Positions 16,944 to 25,764 of a DNA stretch of 64,000 bases are shown here, piece after piece. Source of the stretch: Myxococcales bacterium (GTDB lineage: Bacteria; Myxococcota_A; Polyangia; Palsa-1104; JAEUJZ01). Position numbers and translations under genes: made by a program. The stretch's first letter is position 1. Each line of letters begins with the position of its first letter. The stretch lies in assembly GCA_016794365.1 (NCBI GenBank), contig JAEUKB010000027.1, positions 26,582 to 90,581 on the forward strand. Direction: 5' to 3'. The notes under the pieces were generated by a model. That model worked only from the letters and a program-made list of their open reading frames with translations, was not told the origin of the DNA and did not search any database.

Positions 16944-18626
16944 ATGACCAACACGTTTCAAGTTCGTTCGATCGCTGAAGTGGCCCACGAAGCGGGCCTG
17001 TCTCCAAGTGAGCTCATCCCGTTTGGCCACGACAAAGCCAAGCTGAGCGCCAAGCTGCTGAACGCCCAACCGCAGTCGCCGGGACGCCTGATCTTGGTGT
17101 CGGCGATCAATCCAACTCCGGCGGGAGAAGGCAAGACCACGACCGCGATCGGGCTACAAATGGGCCTGCGACGCATCGGAAAGCGCGCCATGCTGGCACT
17201 GCGAGAGCCGTCGCTCGGGCCGGTGTTCGGGGTCAAAGGCGGTGGAACGGGTGGCGGTCGCGCCTCGCTGTATCCCGCCGACGACATCAACCTGCACTTT
17301 ACGGGCGATCTGCACGCGATCACGACGGCGCACAACCTGCTCGCGGCGCTGACGGACAACGCCATTTATTATCGACAGCGCTTCGGAGACAAAGGAGAGC
17401 TCGACGCAAGACAGATCCTACTGAGCCGTGCGCTCGACATGAACGATCGCTTTTTGCGTCGCTGCATCATCGGACTCGGCGGCAAAGCCCACGGAACACC
17501 GAGAGAGGCACGCTTCGACATCACCGCCGCGAGTGAAGTGATGGCTGTGCTGGCGCTCGCGAGTAGCTACGACGATCTACGGACAAGGCTGGGACGCATC
17601 GTGGTGGGCGCGACGGAAAGCGGTCAGCCGGTGACTGCCGACGATCTGCAAGCGACCCAAGCGATGGTGGCCGTGCTGCGTGATGCGCTGCTGCCGAACT
17701 TGGTGCAGACGCTCGAAGGAGGCCCGGCGCTGGTTCACTGCGGACCGTTTGCCAACATCGCGCACGGCTGTAGCTCGGTGCTGGCGACGAAGCTGGGGCT
17801 GGGACTTTCGGACTATCTGGTCACGGAAGCGGGCTTTGGCTTTGACCTGGGCGGCGAAAAGTTCTTGGATTTAAAGTGTCGGCAGCTTGGCGTATGGCCG
17901 CGCGTGGTGGTGCTGGTGGCGACGCTGCGAGCGCTCAAGCTCCACGGTGGAGCCAAGCTAGCGCAAGCCGCAGCCCCCGACGAAAACGCACTGGAACGAG
18001 GCATGGCGCACCTGGGCAAACACCTGGACAGCCTCAAGCGCTTTGGTCTTCCTGCTGTCGTCGCCATCAACGCATTTCCCGACGACACCGAAGCAGAGCT
18101 TTCGCAAGTTGAAGCAGCCGTCGCACAGCTTGGCGCCAGAGCGGCTCGCAGCACAGCGTTTGCTCAAGGTGGCGCTGGTGCAACTTCGCTGGCAGAAATC
18201 GTCGCAGAGCTGGCCGAGCAGAGCGATGCGCAGCCGCCCTCGCCCCGGTTTCTGTACGAGCTGGACGATCCATTCCAGACCAAGCTCGAACAGATCGCGC
18301 GCACCGTCTATGGAGCCGCCGCAGTCAATGTCTCAGCGACGGCACAAAAGGATCTGGAACGACTGTCAGCGTGGGGATATGGAAAGCTGCCAGTCTGCGT
18401 CGCCAAGACCCAGCTCTCGCTCTCGGATGAGCCAAGTCGGGTTGGTTTACCGACGGGACACACGATCACTGTGCGAGAAGTTCGGCTGTCGGCAGGCGCT
18501 GGCTTTTTGGTCGCGCTCACCGGAGAGATCGTGACGATGCCCGGACTGCCGCAGAAACCCGCCGCGTGGAACATTGCGCTCACCGACAGCGGAAAGGTGC
18601 GCGGCCTGATGCAAAACGATGGCTGA
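16944..18626 (+). CDS. fhs: Formate-tetrahydrofolate ligase
   Basis: 560 residues, the normal family length. It contains the nucleotide-binding PTPAGEGKTTTAIG (57-70), REPSLGPVFGVKGGGTGGG and DDINLHFTGDLHAITTAHNLL, all hallmarks of the enzyme that makes 10-formyl-THF from formate, THF and ATP. It feeds one-carbon units to purine and formyl-methionine synthesis, or the methyl branch of a Wood-Ljungdahl-type pathway. No other one-carbon gene is adjacent. I chose ATG 16944 (MTNTFQVRSIAEVA), which has AAGG 6 nt upstream. An upstream in-frame start at 16788 would add 52 residues with no family support. Confidence 0.95.
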   Translation: MTNTFQVRSIAEVAHEAGLSPSELIPFGHDKAKLSAKLLNAQPQSPGRLILVSAINPTPAGEGKTTTAIGLQMGLRRIGKRAMLALREPSLGPVFGVKGGGTGGGRASLYPADDINLHFTGDLHAITTAHNLLAALTDNAIYYRQRFGDKGELDARQILLSRALDMNDRFLRRCIIGLGGKAHGTPREARFDITAASEVMAVLALASSYDDLRTRLGRIVVGATESGQPVTADDLQATQAMVAVLRDALLPNLVQTLEGGPALVHCGPFANIAHGCSSVLATKLGLGLSDYLVTEAGFGFDLGGEKFLDLKCRQLGVWPRVVVLVATLRALKLHGGAKLAQAAAPDENALERGMAHLGKHLDSLKRFGLPAVVAINAFPDDTEAELSQVEAAVAQLGARAARSTAFAQGGAGATSLAEIVAELAEQSDAQPPSPRFLYELDDPFQTKLEQIARTVYGAAAVNVSATAQKDLERLSAWGYGKLPVCVAKTQLSLSDEPSRVGLPTGHTITVREVRLSAGAGFLVALTGEIVTMPGLPQKPAAWNIALTDSGKVRGLMQNDG

Positions 18627-18671
18627 GCGAGTAGACTACCGCCCACATTTTTTCGACCGGAGGAGTTTGAC

Positions 18672-20501
18672 GTGACGGCAACCAGCCACTACCGCAGCAA
18701 CCTGCGTGACCTGTTTTTCAACCTGTTCGAGTTCAACGACATCGGCAACCGCACCCTCGGGAAGGGACCGTTCAAGAGCCTGGATGAAGCGACCACCAAA
18801 GAGCTGCTGGTTCAGCTTGAAAAGCTGGCATCGAACGAGCTAGCCGCCAGCTTTGCCGCCGCTGATCGTCAGGGTGTTGAGCTTGGCAGCGACGGTGTGG
18901 TTCGACTTCCCAAAGAGCTGCGCGCGTCGCTTGATGCGTATCACGATCGCGAATATCACCTGCTGGAGATGCCGGAGCACCTGGGCGGAATGAACGCGCC
19001 TCCGTCGCTCAACTGGGCCGGTTACGAGCTGCTTGCAGGCAGCAATGCGGCGGCGGGCTTCTATGTGACGACGCAGTTTATGCTGCGCATCATCGACAAG
19101 CTGGCGACGCCGGAACAACGAGCACGGTTTCTGCCAGCGGCGCTCGATCGTCGCTGGAACTGTACGATGGTGCTGACCGAGCCGGACGCTGGAAGCGATG
19201 TGGGTGCAGGCAAGACCAGAGCGCGTCACGTAGCCGACGACGAGTGGCACATCGAAGGCGTCAAGCGCTTCATCACCGGCGGTGACAGCGACTACTTTGA
19301 AAACGTCATTCACTTGGTGCTGGCTCGTCCCGAAGGAGCAGCGCCGGGAACCAAAGGCTTGTCGCTGTTCCTCGTACCCAAGTTCTGGGTCGAAAAGGAC
19401 AGCTCGCTCGGAGAGCGCAACGGCGTTCGCACCACCAAGGTCGAGCACAAGATGGGCTTGCGGGCTTCGTCCACCTGCGAGCTGGTCTTTGGCGACGAGA
19501 CTCCGGCGCGCGGACTTCTGCTTGGCAATGTTCACGACGGCATCCGTCAGATGTTCAACGTCATCGAGCAAGCGCGGATGGCGATCGGCGTCAAGTCGAT
19601 GTCCACGCTGTCCACCGCATATCTGAACGCGCTCAGCTACGCGCAAGAGCGAATCCAAGGTCCGGATCTGCTGCATGTGATGGACAAGGCTTCGCCGCGC
19701 GTGTCGATCTTGGCGCATCCCGATGTCCGTCGGATGCTGCTTCAGCAAAAGAGCCACGCCGAAGGAATGCGCGCGCTGTGCTTCTACGCAGCGTCGCTCC
19801 AAGATCAGCGAGAGATCCTGCACGAAACCGATCCGAAAGCGGCCCAAGCGCTCGATCGTCGCAACGATCTGCTGCTGCCGCTCATCAAGGGCTACTGCTC
19901 GGAAAAGGTCTACGAGCTGCTGGCGGTGTCGCTCCAGTGCTTCGGTGGATCCGGCTATCTGGAGGACTATCCGATCGAGCAGTACATCCGCGATCAGAAG
20001 ATCGACTCGCTGTACGAAGGCACGACGCACATTCAGGCGCTCGATCTGCTGCTGCGCAAGATCGGTCGTGATGGCGGTCAGCTGCTGCGTGAAATCCTGG
20101 GAGAAGTGCAGGCCACGCTGGCTGACAACACGGGTGGTGCAGAGCTTTCCGATGCGCGCGCATCGCTTGGCAAGGCACTGGAAAACATCCAGGTGATGCT
20201 GATGGCGCTGCTCGGCAAGATGGGCGAGTCGCTCTATCACGTCGGTCTACAAGGCAACCGCGTGCTGATGGCGCTGGCTGAAGTGATGATCGCTTGGCTG
20301 CTCATCAAGCAAGCTGGGCTGGCGCAGACCAAGCTGGCCGCGCTTCCCGAAGGAGCCGAGAGCGAGCGCGCGTTCTACACTGGCAAGATCTATGCAGCGC
20401 GCTTCTTTGCGACGCAGGTTCTGCCGCGCATCTCGATCGATCGACGCCTGGTTGAAGCGAGCGAGCTGTCGCTGATGACGCTGCCGAACGACGCGTTCTA
20501 G
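18672..20501 (+). CDS. Acyl-CoA dehydrogenase (long, DmdC/FadE-like subfamily)
   Basis: 609 residues from a GTG preceded by AGGAG at 6 nt. It has the N-terminal extension of the long subfamily (YRSNLRDLFFNLFEFNDIG), the FAD-binding TEPDAGSDVGAG, the middle-domain ITGGDSDYFEN, and the C-terminal FGGSGYLEDYPIEQYIRD and SLYEGTTHIQALD. The Glu of YEGTT is the expected catalytic base. A further C-terminal domain of about 130 residues is typical of this subfamily, which includes methylmercaptopropionyl-CoA dehydrogenases; the substrate here is unknown. It donates electrons to ETF, and etfBA is encoded at 33.6-35.5 kb. A strong hairpin follows the stop. Confidence 0.9.
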   Translation: MTATSHYRSNLRDLFFNLFEFNDIGNRTLGKGPFKSLDEATTKELLVQLEKLASNELAASFAAADRQGVELGSDGVVRLPKELRASLDAYHDREYHLLEMPEHLGGMNAPPSLNWAGYELLAGSNAAAGFYVTTQFMLRIIDKLATPEQRARFLPAALDRRWNCTMVLTEPDAGSDVGAGKTRARHVADDEWHIEGVKRFITGGDSDYFENVIHLVLARPEGAAPGTKGLSLFLVPKFWVEKDSSLGERNGVRTTKVEHKMGLRASSTCELVFGDETPARGLLLGNVHDGIRQMFNVIEQARMAIGVKSMSTLSTAYLNALSYAQERIQGPDLLHVMDKASPRVSILAHPDVRRMLLQQKSHAEGMRALCFYAASLQDQREILHETDPKAAQALDRRNDLLLPLIKGYCSEKVYELLAVSLQCFGGSGYLEDYPIEQYIRDQKIDSLYEGTTHIQALDLLLRKIGRDGGQLLREILGEVQATLADNTGGAELSDARASLGKALENIQVMLMALLGKMGESLYHVGLQGNRVLMALAEVMIAWLLIKQAGLAQTKLAALPEGAESERAFYTGKIYAARFFATQVLPRISIDRRLVEASELSLMTLPNDAF

Positions 20502-20518
20502 CCAAGCCGCAACCTTTG

Positions 20519-20556
20519 GAGACGGAACCGGCTGCGACTACGCTGCGTTCCGTCTC
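20519..20556. terminator. Hairpin between convergent acyl-CoA dehydrogenase and parE genes
   Basis: GAGACGGAAC (20519-20528) and GTTCCGTCTC (20547-20556) form a perfect 10-bp stem with an 18-nt loop. It has no T-run on either side, but its position between two convergent stops suits a bidirectional transcription end. Confidence 0.55.
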
Positions 20557-20579
20557 TGCTTCACGACCTCAATCCGTCG

Positions 20580-22502
20580 CTACACGTCGATCGAGCTGGC
20601 CTCGCTGGCGTGTTCCATGATGAACCGAAAGCGAGCGCTCGGATCTTTGCCCATCAGATCGCCGAGCACGCGATCGGTCTGCTCTTTGTCCACGATCTGC
20701 ACACGCAGTGCGACGCGTCGCTTCGGATCGAGCGTCGTCGCCCACAACTGCTGCGGCATCATCTCACCGAGACCTTTGAAGCGCTGAATGTCCGCTTTCG
20801 CGTTCGGCTTCTGCTTGGCCAGCAGCTCATCTTTCTGTTTGTCGTCGAGAACCCAGTACGTCTCTTTGCCAATATCGACGCGATACAGCGGCGGCTGCGC
20901 GATGTAGACGTGCCCGTTTTCAATCAGCTTGGGCAGATAGCGATAGATGAACGTCAGCAGCAGCGTCGAGATGTGATGTCCGTCGCTGTCCGCATCCATC
21001 AGCAGAAAAATCCGTCCGTAGCGCAGCTTGCTCTCGTCGTACTTGTCGCCCATGCCACAGCCGAGCGCCGCGATGATGTCCTGAAGCTCGCGGTTGGACA
21101 GCAGCTTGCTGATCGAAGCCTGCTCCGCATTGAGCACTTTTCCGCGCAGCGGCAGGATCGCCTGGGTCTTGCGATTGCGCCCTTGCTTGGCCGATCCACC
21201 TGCCGAGTCACCTTCGACGATAAACAGCTCCGCCACGCGAGGATCCGTCGCTGTGCAGTCCGCCAGCTTGCCCGGCAGGTTCAGTCGCTGACCGACCACC
21301 GACTTGCGCGGAACCGCTTGGCTGGCTGCCTTCATCGCTTCGCGCGCTCGCGCCGCCGCAATGATCCGCGCCACAATCGCTTCCGCCGTCGTCTGGTTGT
21401 TGTTCAGCCAGCTCTCGACGAAGGTTCGGATCGCGCCATCGACTTCTGCCGTCACTTCCGGGTTGTTCAGGCGCTCTTTGGTCTGACCTTGAAACTGCGG
21501 CTCATGCAGATAGCACGACAGCACCGCGAGCAGCCCTTCGCGAATGTCCTCGGCGGTCAGCTGCAACCCTTTGGGCAAAAGCCCGTGCGTATCGACGAAG
21601 TTGCGAACGCCTTTGTTGATGCCCGCCTTCAGCCCGTTTTCGTGCGTGCCTCCCGACGGAGTGGGAATGCCGTTGACGAAGCTCTTGATCGCCTCGTCGG
21701 TGCCTTCGGTCCAAAGAAACGAGACCTCGAAGCGCAGACCGCCTTCCCCCACTTCACGCGACGAATACACCGGCGCACACAGCGTCGGCTTGCCGCGATC
21801 GCCCGCCCACTTTTGCAAGTAATCGGCGATGCCGCCTTTGTGCGAAAGCTCCTTGGTTTCGCCGCTTTCCTCGTCGGTAAACAGGATGCGCAGGCCTTTG
21901 TGCAGGTAGCTTTTGGCTTCCAGACGCTCGCGCACCAAGTCCAGATCGAAGGTCGCTTTTTCACCAAAGATCTCGGGATCGGGACGGAAAAAGACCTTGC
22001 TGCCCGAGCCTTTCGTCGCGCCCACCTGTCGCAACGGAGTCACCGCCGCACCGCGCTGATAGCTCTGCTCGACTTCTTTGCCTTCGCGACGGACATTGAC
22101 GCGCAGCTCGGCGGATAGCGCGTTGACGACCGACGCACCGACACCGTGCAGACCGCCCGAGTGCGTGTAGCTGCCTTGCTGGAACTTTCCGCCCGAGTGC
22201 AGCGTCGTCAGGATCACTTCCAGCGCGCTCTTTCCGTACTTGGGCAAAATTCCCGTCGGAATGCCGCGTCCATCGTCTTCGACGGTGACGGATCGGCGAT
22301 CGCGATGCAGCGTGACCTTGATGCTCCGAGCGTGACCATTGATGACTTCGTCGATCGCGTTATCGAGGATTTCCCACAACAAGTGGTGGTAGCCACGACT
22401 GTCAACGCCGCCGATGTACATGCCGGGACGCTTGCGGACGGGCTCAAGTCCTTCGAGGACGACGATGTCTTCTTCGCTATAGCGAGGATTCGGTGGGTTC
22501 AT
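20580..22502 (-). CDS. parE: DNA topoisomerase IV subunit B (type IIA topoisomerase ATPase subunit)
   Basis: 640 residues. The GHKL ATPase domain has VRKRPGMYIGG, LLWEILDNAIDEV (catalytic E44) and the ATP lid GGLHGVGASVVNAL. A transducer domain follows, then the TOPRIM domain with EGDSAGGSAKQGRNR and DADSDGHH, and the C-terminal QRFKGLGEM. The length, the lack of the roughly 170-residue insert found in proteobacterial GyrB, and the DNAIDEVINGHA version of the first motif favour ParE over GyrB. It decatenates sister chromosomes together with ParC, which is not in this window. It ends 77 nt from the convergent hairpin region. Confidence 0.85.
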   Translation of the reverse strand: MNPPNPRYSEEDIVVLEGLEPVRKRPGMYIGGVDSRGYHHLLWEILDNAIDEVINGHARSIKVTLHRDRRSVTVEDDGRGIPTGILPKYGKSALEVILTTLHSGGKFQQGSYTHSGGLHGVGASVVNALSAELRVNVRREGKEVEQSYQRGAAVTPLRQVGATKGSGSKVFFRPDPEIFGEKATFDLDLVRERLEAKSYLHKGLRILFTDEESGETKELSHKGGIADYLQKWAGDRGKPTLCAPVYSSREVGEGGLRFEVSFLWTEGTDEAIKSFVNGIPTPSGGTHENGLKAGINKGVRNFVDTHGLLPKGLQLTAEDIREGLLAVLSCYLHEPQFQGQTKERLNNPEVTAEVDGAIRTFVESWLNNNQTTAEAIVARIIAAARAREAMKAASQAVPRKSVVGQRLNLPGKLADCTATDPRVAELFIVEGDSAGGSAKQGRNRKTQAILPLRGKVLNAEQASISKLLSNRELQDIIAALGCGMGDKYDESKLRYGRIFLLMDADSDGHHISTLLLTFIYRYLPKLIENGHVYIAQPPLYRVDIGKETYWVLDDKQKDELLAKQKPNAKADIQRFKGLGEMMPQQLWATTLDPKRRVALRVQIVDKEQTDRVLGDLMGKDPSARFRFIMEHASEASSIDV

Positions 22503-22580
22503 GGTGCTGGAAAAGGGCGCTCACCGTAGCATGCCTTTTCGCACCGTCAAAAATGCCGAGACAGACGCTCGGCACAGCGG

Positions 22581-23234
22581 CTACTTGCCCATGCGGAACA
22601 AGGCTGGATCGAGCTTTTCGTCGAGCGAAGCTTGCTCTACATCGATCGACACCTTGTAGTTGAGCGCGGTGTTGTCGATGTCGATGTGCGTCGGGACCGA
22701 CTGACCTTGCACTTCTTTGAAGTGCTGTGCGCGAATCGTGCGCTCGTTTTCGACAATGCGCAGCTCACCCACTTTCAGATCCACGTACTTTTTGTGCGAC
22801 GGATGAACGGGTTCCAGGTCGTACATCGCAGACAGATCCGCGCCAATCGACAACAGCACTTTTTGCTGCATGCCACTGTCGGCACCGGCCATGCTCTGCA
22901 CGACTTTTACGTCGCCGCCGACCTTGATCAAGTCGAACAGCGTGATGTCACCGGGGCCCTTGGCTTGCAGACGGAAGCGATCGGGACGCTCGACGGCGAG
23001 GACTCCGCGAACGCTGACCTGCTCTCGACCGTCACCCTTGGCCATGTCGATGGAGACGCGATGGACCGCACGCATGGTTCCCCAGCGAATGTCAGGCACC
23101 GGCTGCACCGACGGACCTTTGATGATGATCGGCTTGTTGGCGTTGTCACAGCCGCTCTCGCCGATCGATAGCGCACACACGCCCGCCAACAGAGCTTGCG
23201 CAAGCGCCGTCCGCCACGCGCAGCCACGCTTCAT
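22581..23234 (-). CDS. Outer-membrane lipoprotein, LolA/DUF3261-like
   Basis: 217 residues. The N-terminus MKRGCAWRTALAQALLAGVCALSIGESGC is a signal peptide ending in a lipobox-like SGC, which predicts a lipoprotein. The rest is beta-rich, with the LolA-like run RGVLAVERPDRFRLQAKGPG and repeated strands to the end. A LolA-type half-barrel that binds acyl chains is likely but not proven. I chose ATG 23234 because it gives a compact signal peptide. ATG 23279, preceded by GGAGG and 2 nt after the upstream stop, is an alternative that would add 15 residues. It is third in an operon after a hotdog protein and a GT2 glycosyltransferase. Confidence 0.65.
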   Translation of the reverse strand: MKRGCAWRTALAQALLAGVCALSIGESGCDNANKPIIIKGPSVQPVPDIRWGTMRAVHRVSIDMAKGDGREQVSVRGVLAVERPDRFRLQAKGPGDITLFDLIKVGGDVKVVQSMAGADSGMQQKVLLSIGADLSAMYDLEPVHPSHKKYVDLKVGELRIVENERTIRAQHFKEVQGQSVPTHIDIDNTALNYKVSIDVEQASLDEKLDPALFRMGK

Positions 23235-23281
23235 CACAGCACCTTGCGCACGGTCCGCGCGCGAAACCGTTTCGTACATGC

Positions 23282-24034
23282 TCACAGGGCCTCCGTCATT
23301 CCGTGGGGCATCGCGCCCGACTCTGGCTCTACCCGCCACAGCGGCGAGCTTAAGACTAAGCGAATCACGCGCAGCGTGTCTTCCCAGTTGCGGAAGTGGC
23401 TGCGATGACCGCCGTGATAAATCGTTGAAATCGGAACCTCGATAAGCGGCACGTTCAGCTTTGCCGCCCACAGCAGGATTTCCGTCTCGGTATCGAAGCG
23501 TCGCGTTCGCAGCGGCAGCGAAAACAGCCGTCGCGGATAGATGCGAAAGCCCGACTGCGTGTCGTGATGAACGCGCTTGGCAAACAGCGAAATCCAGTAC
23601 GTCGAGATCCGGTTGCCAATGCGACTGCGACGAGGCATCACCATCGGATCGAAGCTGCGCACACCGATGATGAGTCCGTCGGGATGCTCGCTGTACGCGC
23701 GAAGCAAGCTCGCAAGCTCTGATGCAGCATGCTGTCCGTCGGCATCCATCGTGATGAGCGCACTCGATCCAGTACGCCGCGCATAGGCAAAGCCGGTCTG
23801 GAGCGCCGCACCTTTGCCTTGATTGACCGGATGACGAAGCACGATCGCTCCGGCTTGTTCTGCTTGCGCGCCGGTATCGTCGCTGCTTCCGTCGTCTACC
23901 ACCACCACGGAAAGCCCAAGCGCTCGGACCTGCGCAACCACCGCGCCGACACTTTGACCGGCGTTGTAGGCAGGGACAAGGACCAAGGGGCTTTCCACCC
24001 GAGACACGTCGCTCATTTCGAGAGGTTCCAGCAT
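23282..24034 (-). CDS. Family 2 glycosyltransferase (polyprenyl-phosphate sugar synthase-like)
   Basis: 250 residues with a GT-A fold of the DPM1 type: VLVPAYNAGQSVGAVV, VVVVDDGSSDDTG, NQGKGAALQTGFAYA, the metal site TMDADGQH, and QSGFRIYPRR. The C-terminal ISTIYHGGHRSHFRNWEDT motif is common in such enzymes. No transmembrane segment is evident. It transfers a sugar from a nucleotide donor to a polyprenyl phosphate or lipid acceptor at the inner membrane. The start is 1 nt after the stop of the upstream hotdog gene, so the two are probably co-translated. Confidence 0.85.
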   Translation of the reverse strand: MLEPLEMSDVSRVESPLVLVPAYNAGQSVGAVVAQVRALGLSVVVVDDGSSDDTGAQAEQAGAIVLRHPVNQGKGAALQTGFAYARRTGSSALITMDADGQHAASELASLLRAYSEHPDGLIIGVRSFDPMVMPRRSRIGNRISTYWISLFAKRVHHDTQSGFRIYPRRLFSLPLRTRRFDTETEILLWAAKLNVPLIEVPISTIYHGGHRSHFRNWEDTLRVIRLVLSSPLWRVEPESGAMPHGMTEAL

Positions 24035-24035
24035 A

Positions 24036-24503
24036 TCACGCCGCCATAAGCGAAAAAAGCAGGCGTCCAGAGACGACCTGCCGAGGAGCTACGTCGCGTT
24101 CACAGGAGATCGCAAACGCTTCGCCAAGAAACGACACCAAAGAGCCCATCGCTTGCTGTTTTTTCACGCAAAGACGCAGGGTTTCACCGATCGCAACAAA
24201 ATTCGGGAACCTGAGGTCGGATGCGCCCACTAAATAACCACGATGCACTGCTGCTCCCGAATCAGCCGTCGGTTCCCCCGCCGAGAGCTGGTTAAATGCC
24301 GCAGCAGCCTGACATAACGCCTCGATCATCAGCGTCTGTGGAAACGTAGCAAACGGCAGCAGCGAAAGGCCCGCAGGCCACAGCTCGTCGCCGACGGTTA
24401 GCTGCTTTTCTGCAACGAGATAGCCGCCGGTCGAATCGTATTCCACGATGCGATCGATGAGTCGGAACGGCGGCGTATGCGGAAGGCTCGGCACGGTAAG
24501 CAT
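24036..24503 (-). CDS. Hotdog-fold FabZ/ApeP-like protein lacking the catalytic His
   Basis: 155 residues. LPHTPPFRLIDRIVEYD and the central helix TLMIEALCQAAAAF match the 3-hydroxyacyl-ACP dehydratase fold. In FabZ the active-site His sits in a GHFPG motif just before this helix; here the region reads AGLSLLPFATFPQ with no His. The helix Glu is kept. It resembles ApeP-like dehydratase relatives found in aryl-polyene and related lipid clusters. It may bind acyl-ACP or act on a different substrate. It is the first gene of an operon with a GT2 enzyme and a LolA-like lipoprotein. It is divergent from the TPR lipoprotein gene with about 50 nt between starts. Confidence 0.7.
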   Translation of the reverse strand: MLTVPSLPHTPPFRLIDRIVEYDSTGGYLVAEKQLTVGDELWPAGLSLLPFATFPQTLMIEALCQAAAAFNQLSAGEPTADSGAAVHRGYLVGASDLRFPNFVAIGETLRLCVKKQQAMGSLVSFLGEAFAISCERDVAPRQVVSGRLLFSLMAA

Positions 24504-24552
24504 CGGTGCGAAAGTGGTCCGGTCTGTGAGACTCTTTGCAGGAGTTCATATC

Positions 24553-25764
24553 ATGAAGCGCTCAAAGTCTCGTCGTGGTATCGCGCACAAAGTCGTCGCC
24601 TGGGCATTGTTTGGCTGCGGACTGCTTGGCACCGGATGCAGCAGCCGATCCGTCCGTCCCGACGCTGTTCCCGGTCAATCGGTGCAGTCCATCGAGATGG
24701 AAGATCTACACATCACCGTCGGGAAAAACGCAAAAGACGGCGAGGATGGCTTTGAAGCATTTGACGCGCCATCGCTGTTTCGTGAAGCCGATGCGCTGTT
24801 CGACGGTGACAAGTTCGCCGACGCAGCACAGAGCTACGAAAAGCTGGTTCGCGAGTTTACCGACAGTCCGTGGGCGCCTCCGGCCCTGTTCAATGCGGCG
24901 CTCAGCTACGAAGCGCTGGGCCGATTCACCGAAGCTGCTGATCGCTATCGGCGCGTTCTTTCGCTGTATCCGACGAGCAAGCAGGCCAAAGACGCTGCGC
25001 TGCGACAGTCCGCATGCCTGGCCGAAGAAGGTCGCTGGGTTCAGTCGGCAGAAGCGCTGGCGCTCGTCGAAAAGCGTGAAGATCTAACCTTCGCCGATCG
25101 CATCGAGACGATGACGCGGCACGGTCTGGCGCTGTTCGAGCTACAGGATCTGTCCGGTGCCGACGCCAAGTTTCAGCAGACGCTCGCGTTTTTTGAAGCC
25201 CGCAAAGACAGCGAGCCGCTTCCGAACAACTTTTTCCTTGCGATGTCGCACTTTTACGTCGCTCACATTGCGCACAAGCGATTCCGAGAGCTACCGCTTC
25301 GTCTGCCCCAGAAGCAGCTTGCGCTGGATCTCGACGGAAAGGCCAAGACGTTTTTGCTGGCAAACAGCAAGTATGTCGAAACCATCAAGCAGAAAAATCC
25401 AACCTGGGCGACGGCAGCGGGCTATCACGTCGGGACGCTATATCGAGAGCTCTACGACGCCATGCTCGCAGCGCCAGTGCCGACGGATGTCAGTCGGGGC
25501 GATGGTCGCGTGATGTACGATCTGCTCCTGAGAGAGCAGCTTCGGCACCTGCTGACCAAGGCCAAGGATGTGCTGGCATCGAACGTCAAGATGGCTGAGC
25601 GCGTCGGTGTGAAGAATGGCTGGGTGGAGCGCTCGACGCAGCAGCTCGAAGACCTGGACAAGCTGCTCACCGATCTAGACAACCCGACGCCAAGTGCGAT
25701 TCCGACGACGCCGATCCCAAGCCGACCGGCAGCGACGGACCATCGCAGCCGCGCTACACCGTAA
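24553..25764 (+). CDS. TPR-repeat lipoprotein
   Basis: 403 residues from ATG 24553, which has AGGAG 8 nt upstream. The signal peptide ends at GLLGTGCSS, a lipobox, so the mature protein is probably a lipoprotein. Residues about 70-260 contain at least four tetratricopeptide-type helix pairs (for example FREADALFDGDKFADAAQSY and APPALFNAALSYEALGRFTE), with a layout recalling BamD and YbgF-like proteins. The tail (residues 370-403) is rich in Pro, Thr and Arg. A scaffold role at the outer membrane is the likely function; the partner is unknown. Its last 11 nt overlap the end of the convergent rhomboid gene. Confidence 0.75.
   Translation: MKRSKSRRGIAHKVVAWALFGCGLLGTGCSSRSVRPDAVPGQSVQSIEMEDLHITVGKNAKDGEDGFEAFDAPSLFREADALFDGDKFADAAQSYEKLVREFTDSPWAPPALFNAALSYEALGRFTEAADRYRRVLSLYPTSKQAKDAALRQSACLAEEGRWVQSAEALALVEKREDLTFADRIETMTRHGLALFELQDLSGADAKFQQTLAFFEARKDSEPLPNNFFLAMSHFYVAHIAHKRFRELPLRLPQKQLALDLDGKAKTFLLANSKYVETIKQKNPTWATAAGYHVGTLYRELYDAMLAAPVPTDVSRGDGRVMYDLLLREQLRHLLTKAKDVLASNVKMAERVGVKNGWVERSTQQLEDLDKLLTDLDNPTPSAIPTTPIPSRPAATDHRSRATP

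Noticed and set aside
18840..22118. Long antisense frames opposite the acyl-CoA dehydrogenase and parE genes (about 466 and 502 codons)
   Set aside because: Both mirror strongly conserved enzymes; their products are Arg/His/Gln-rich shadows.
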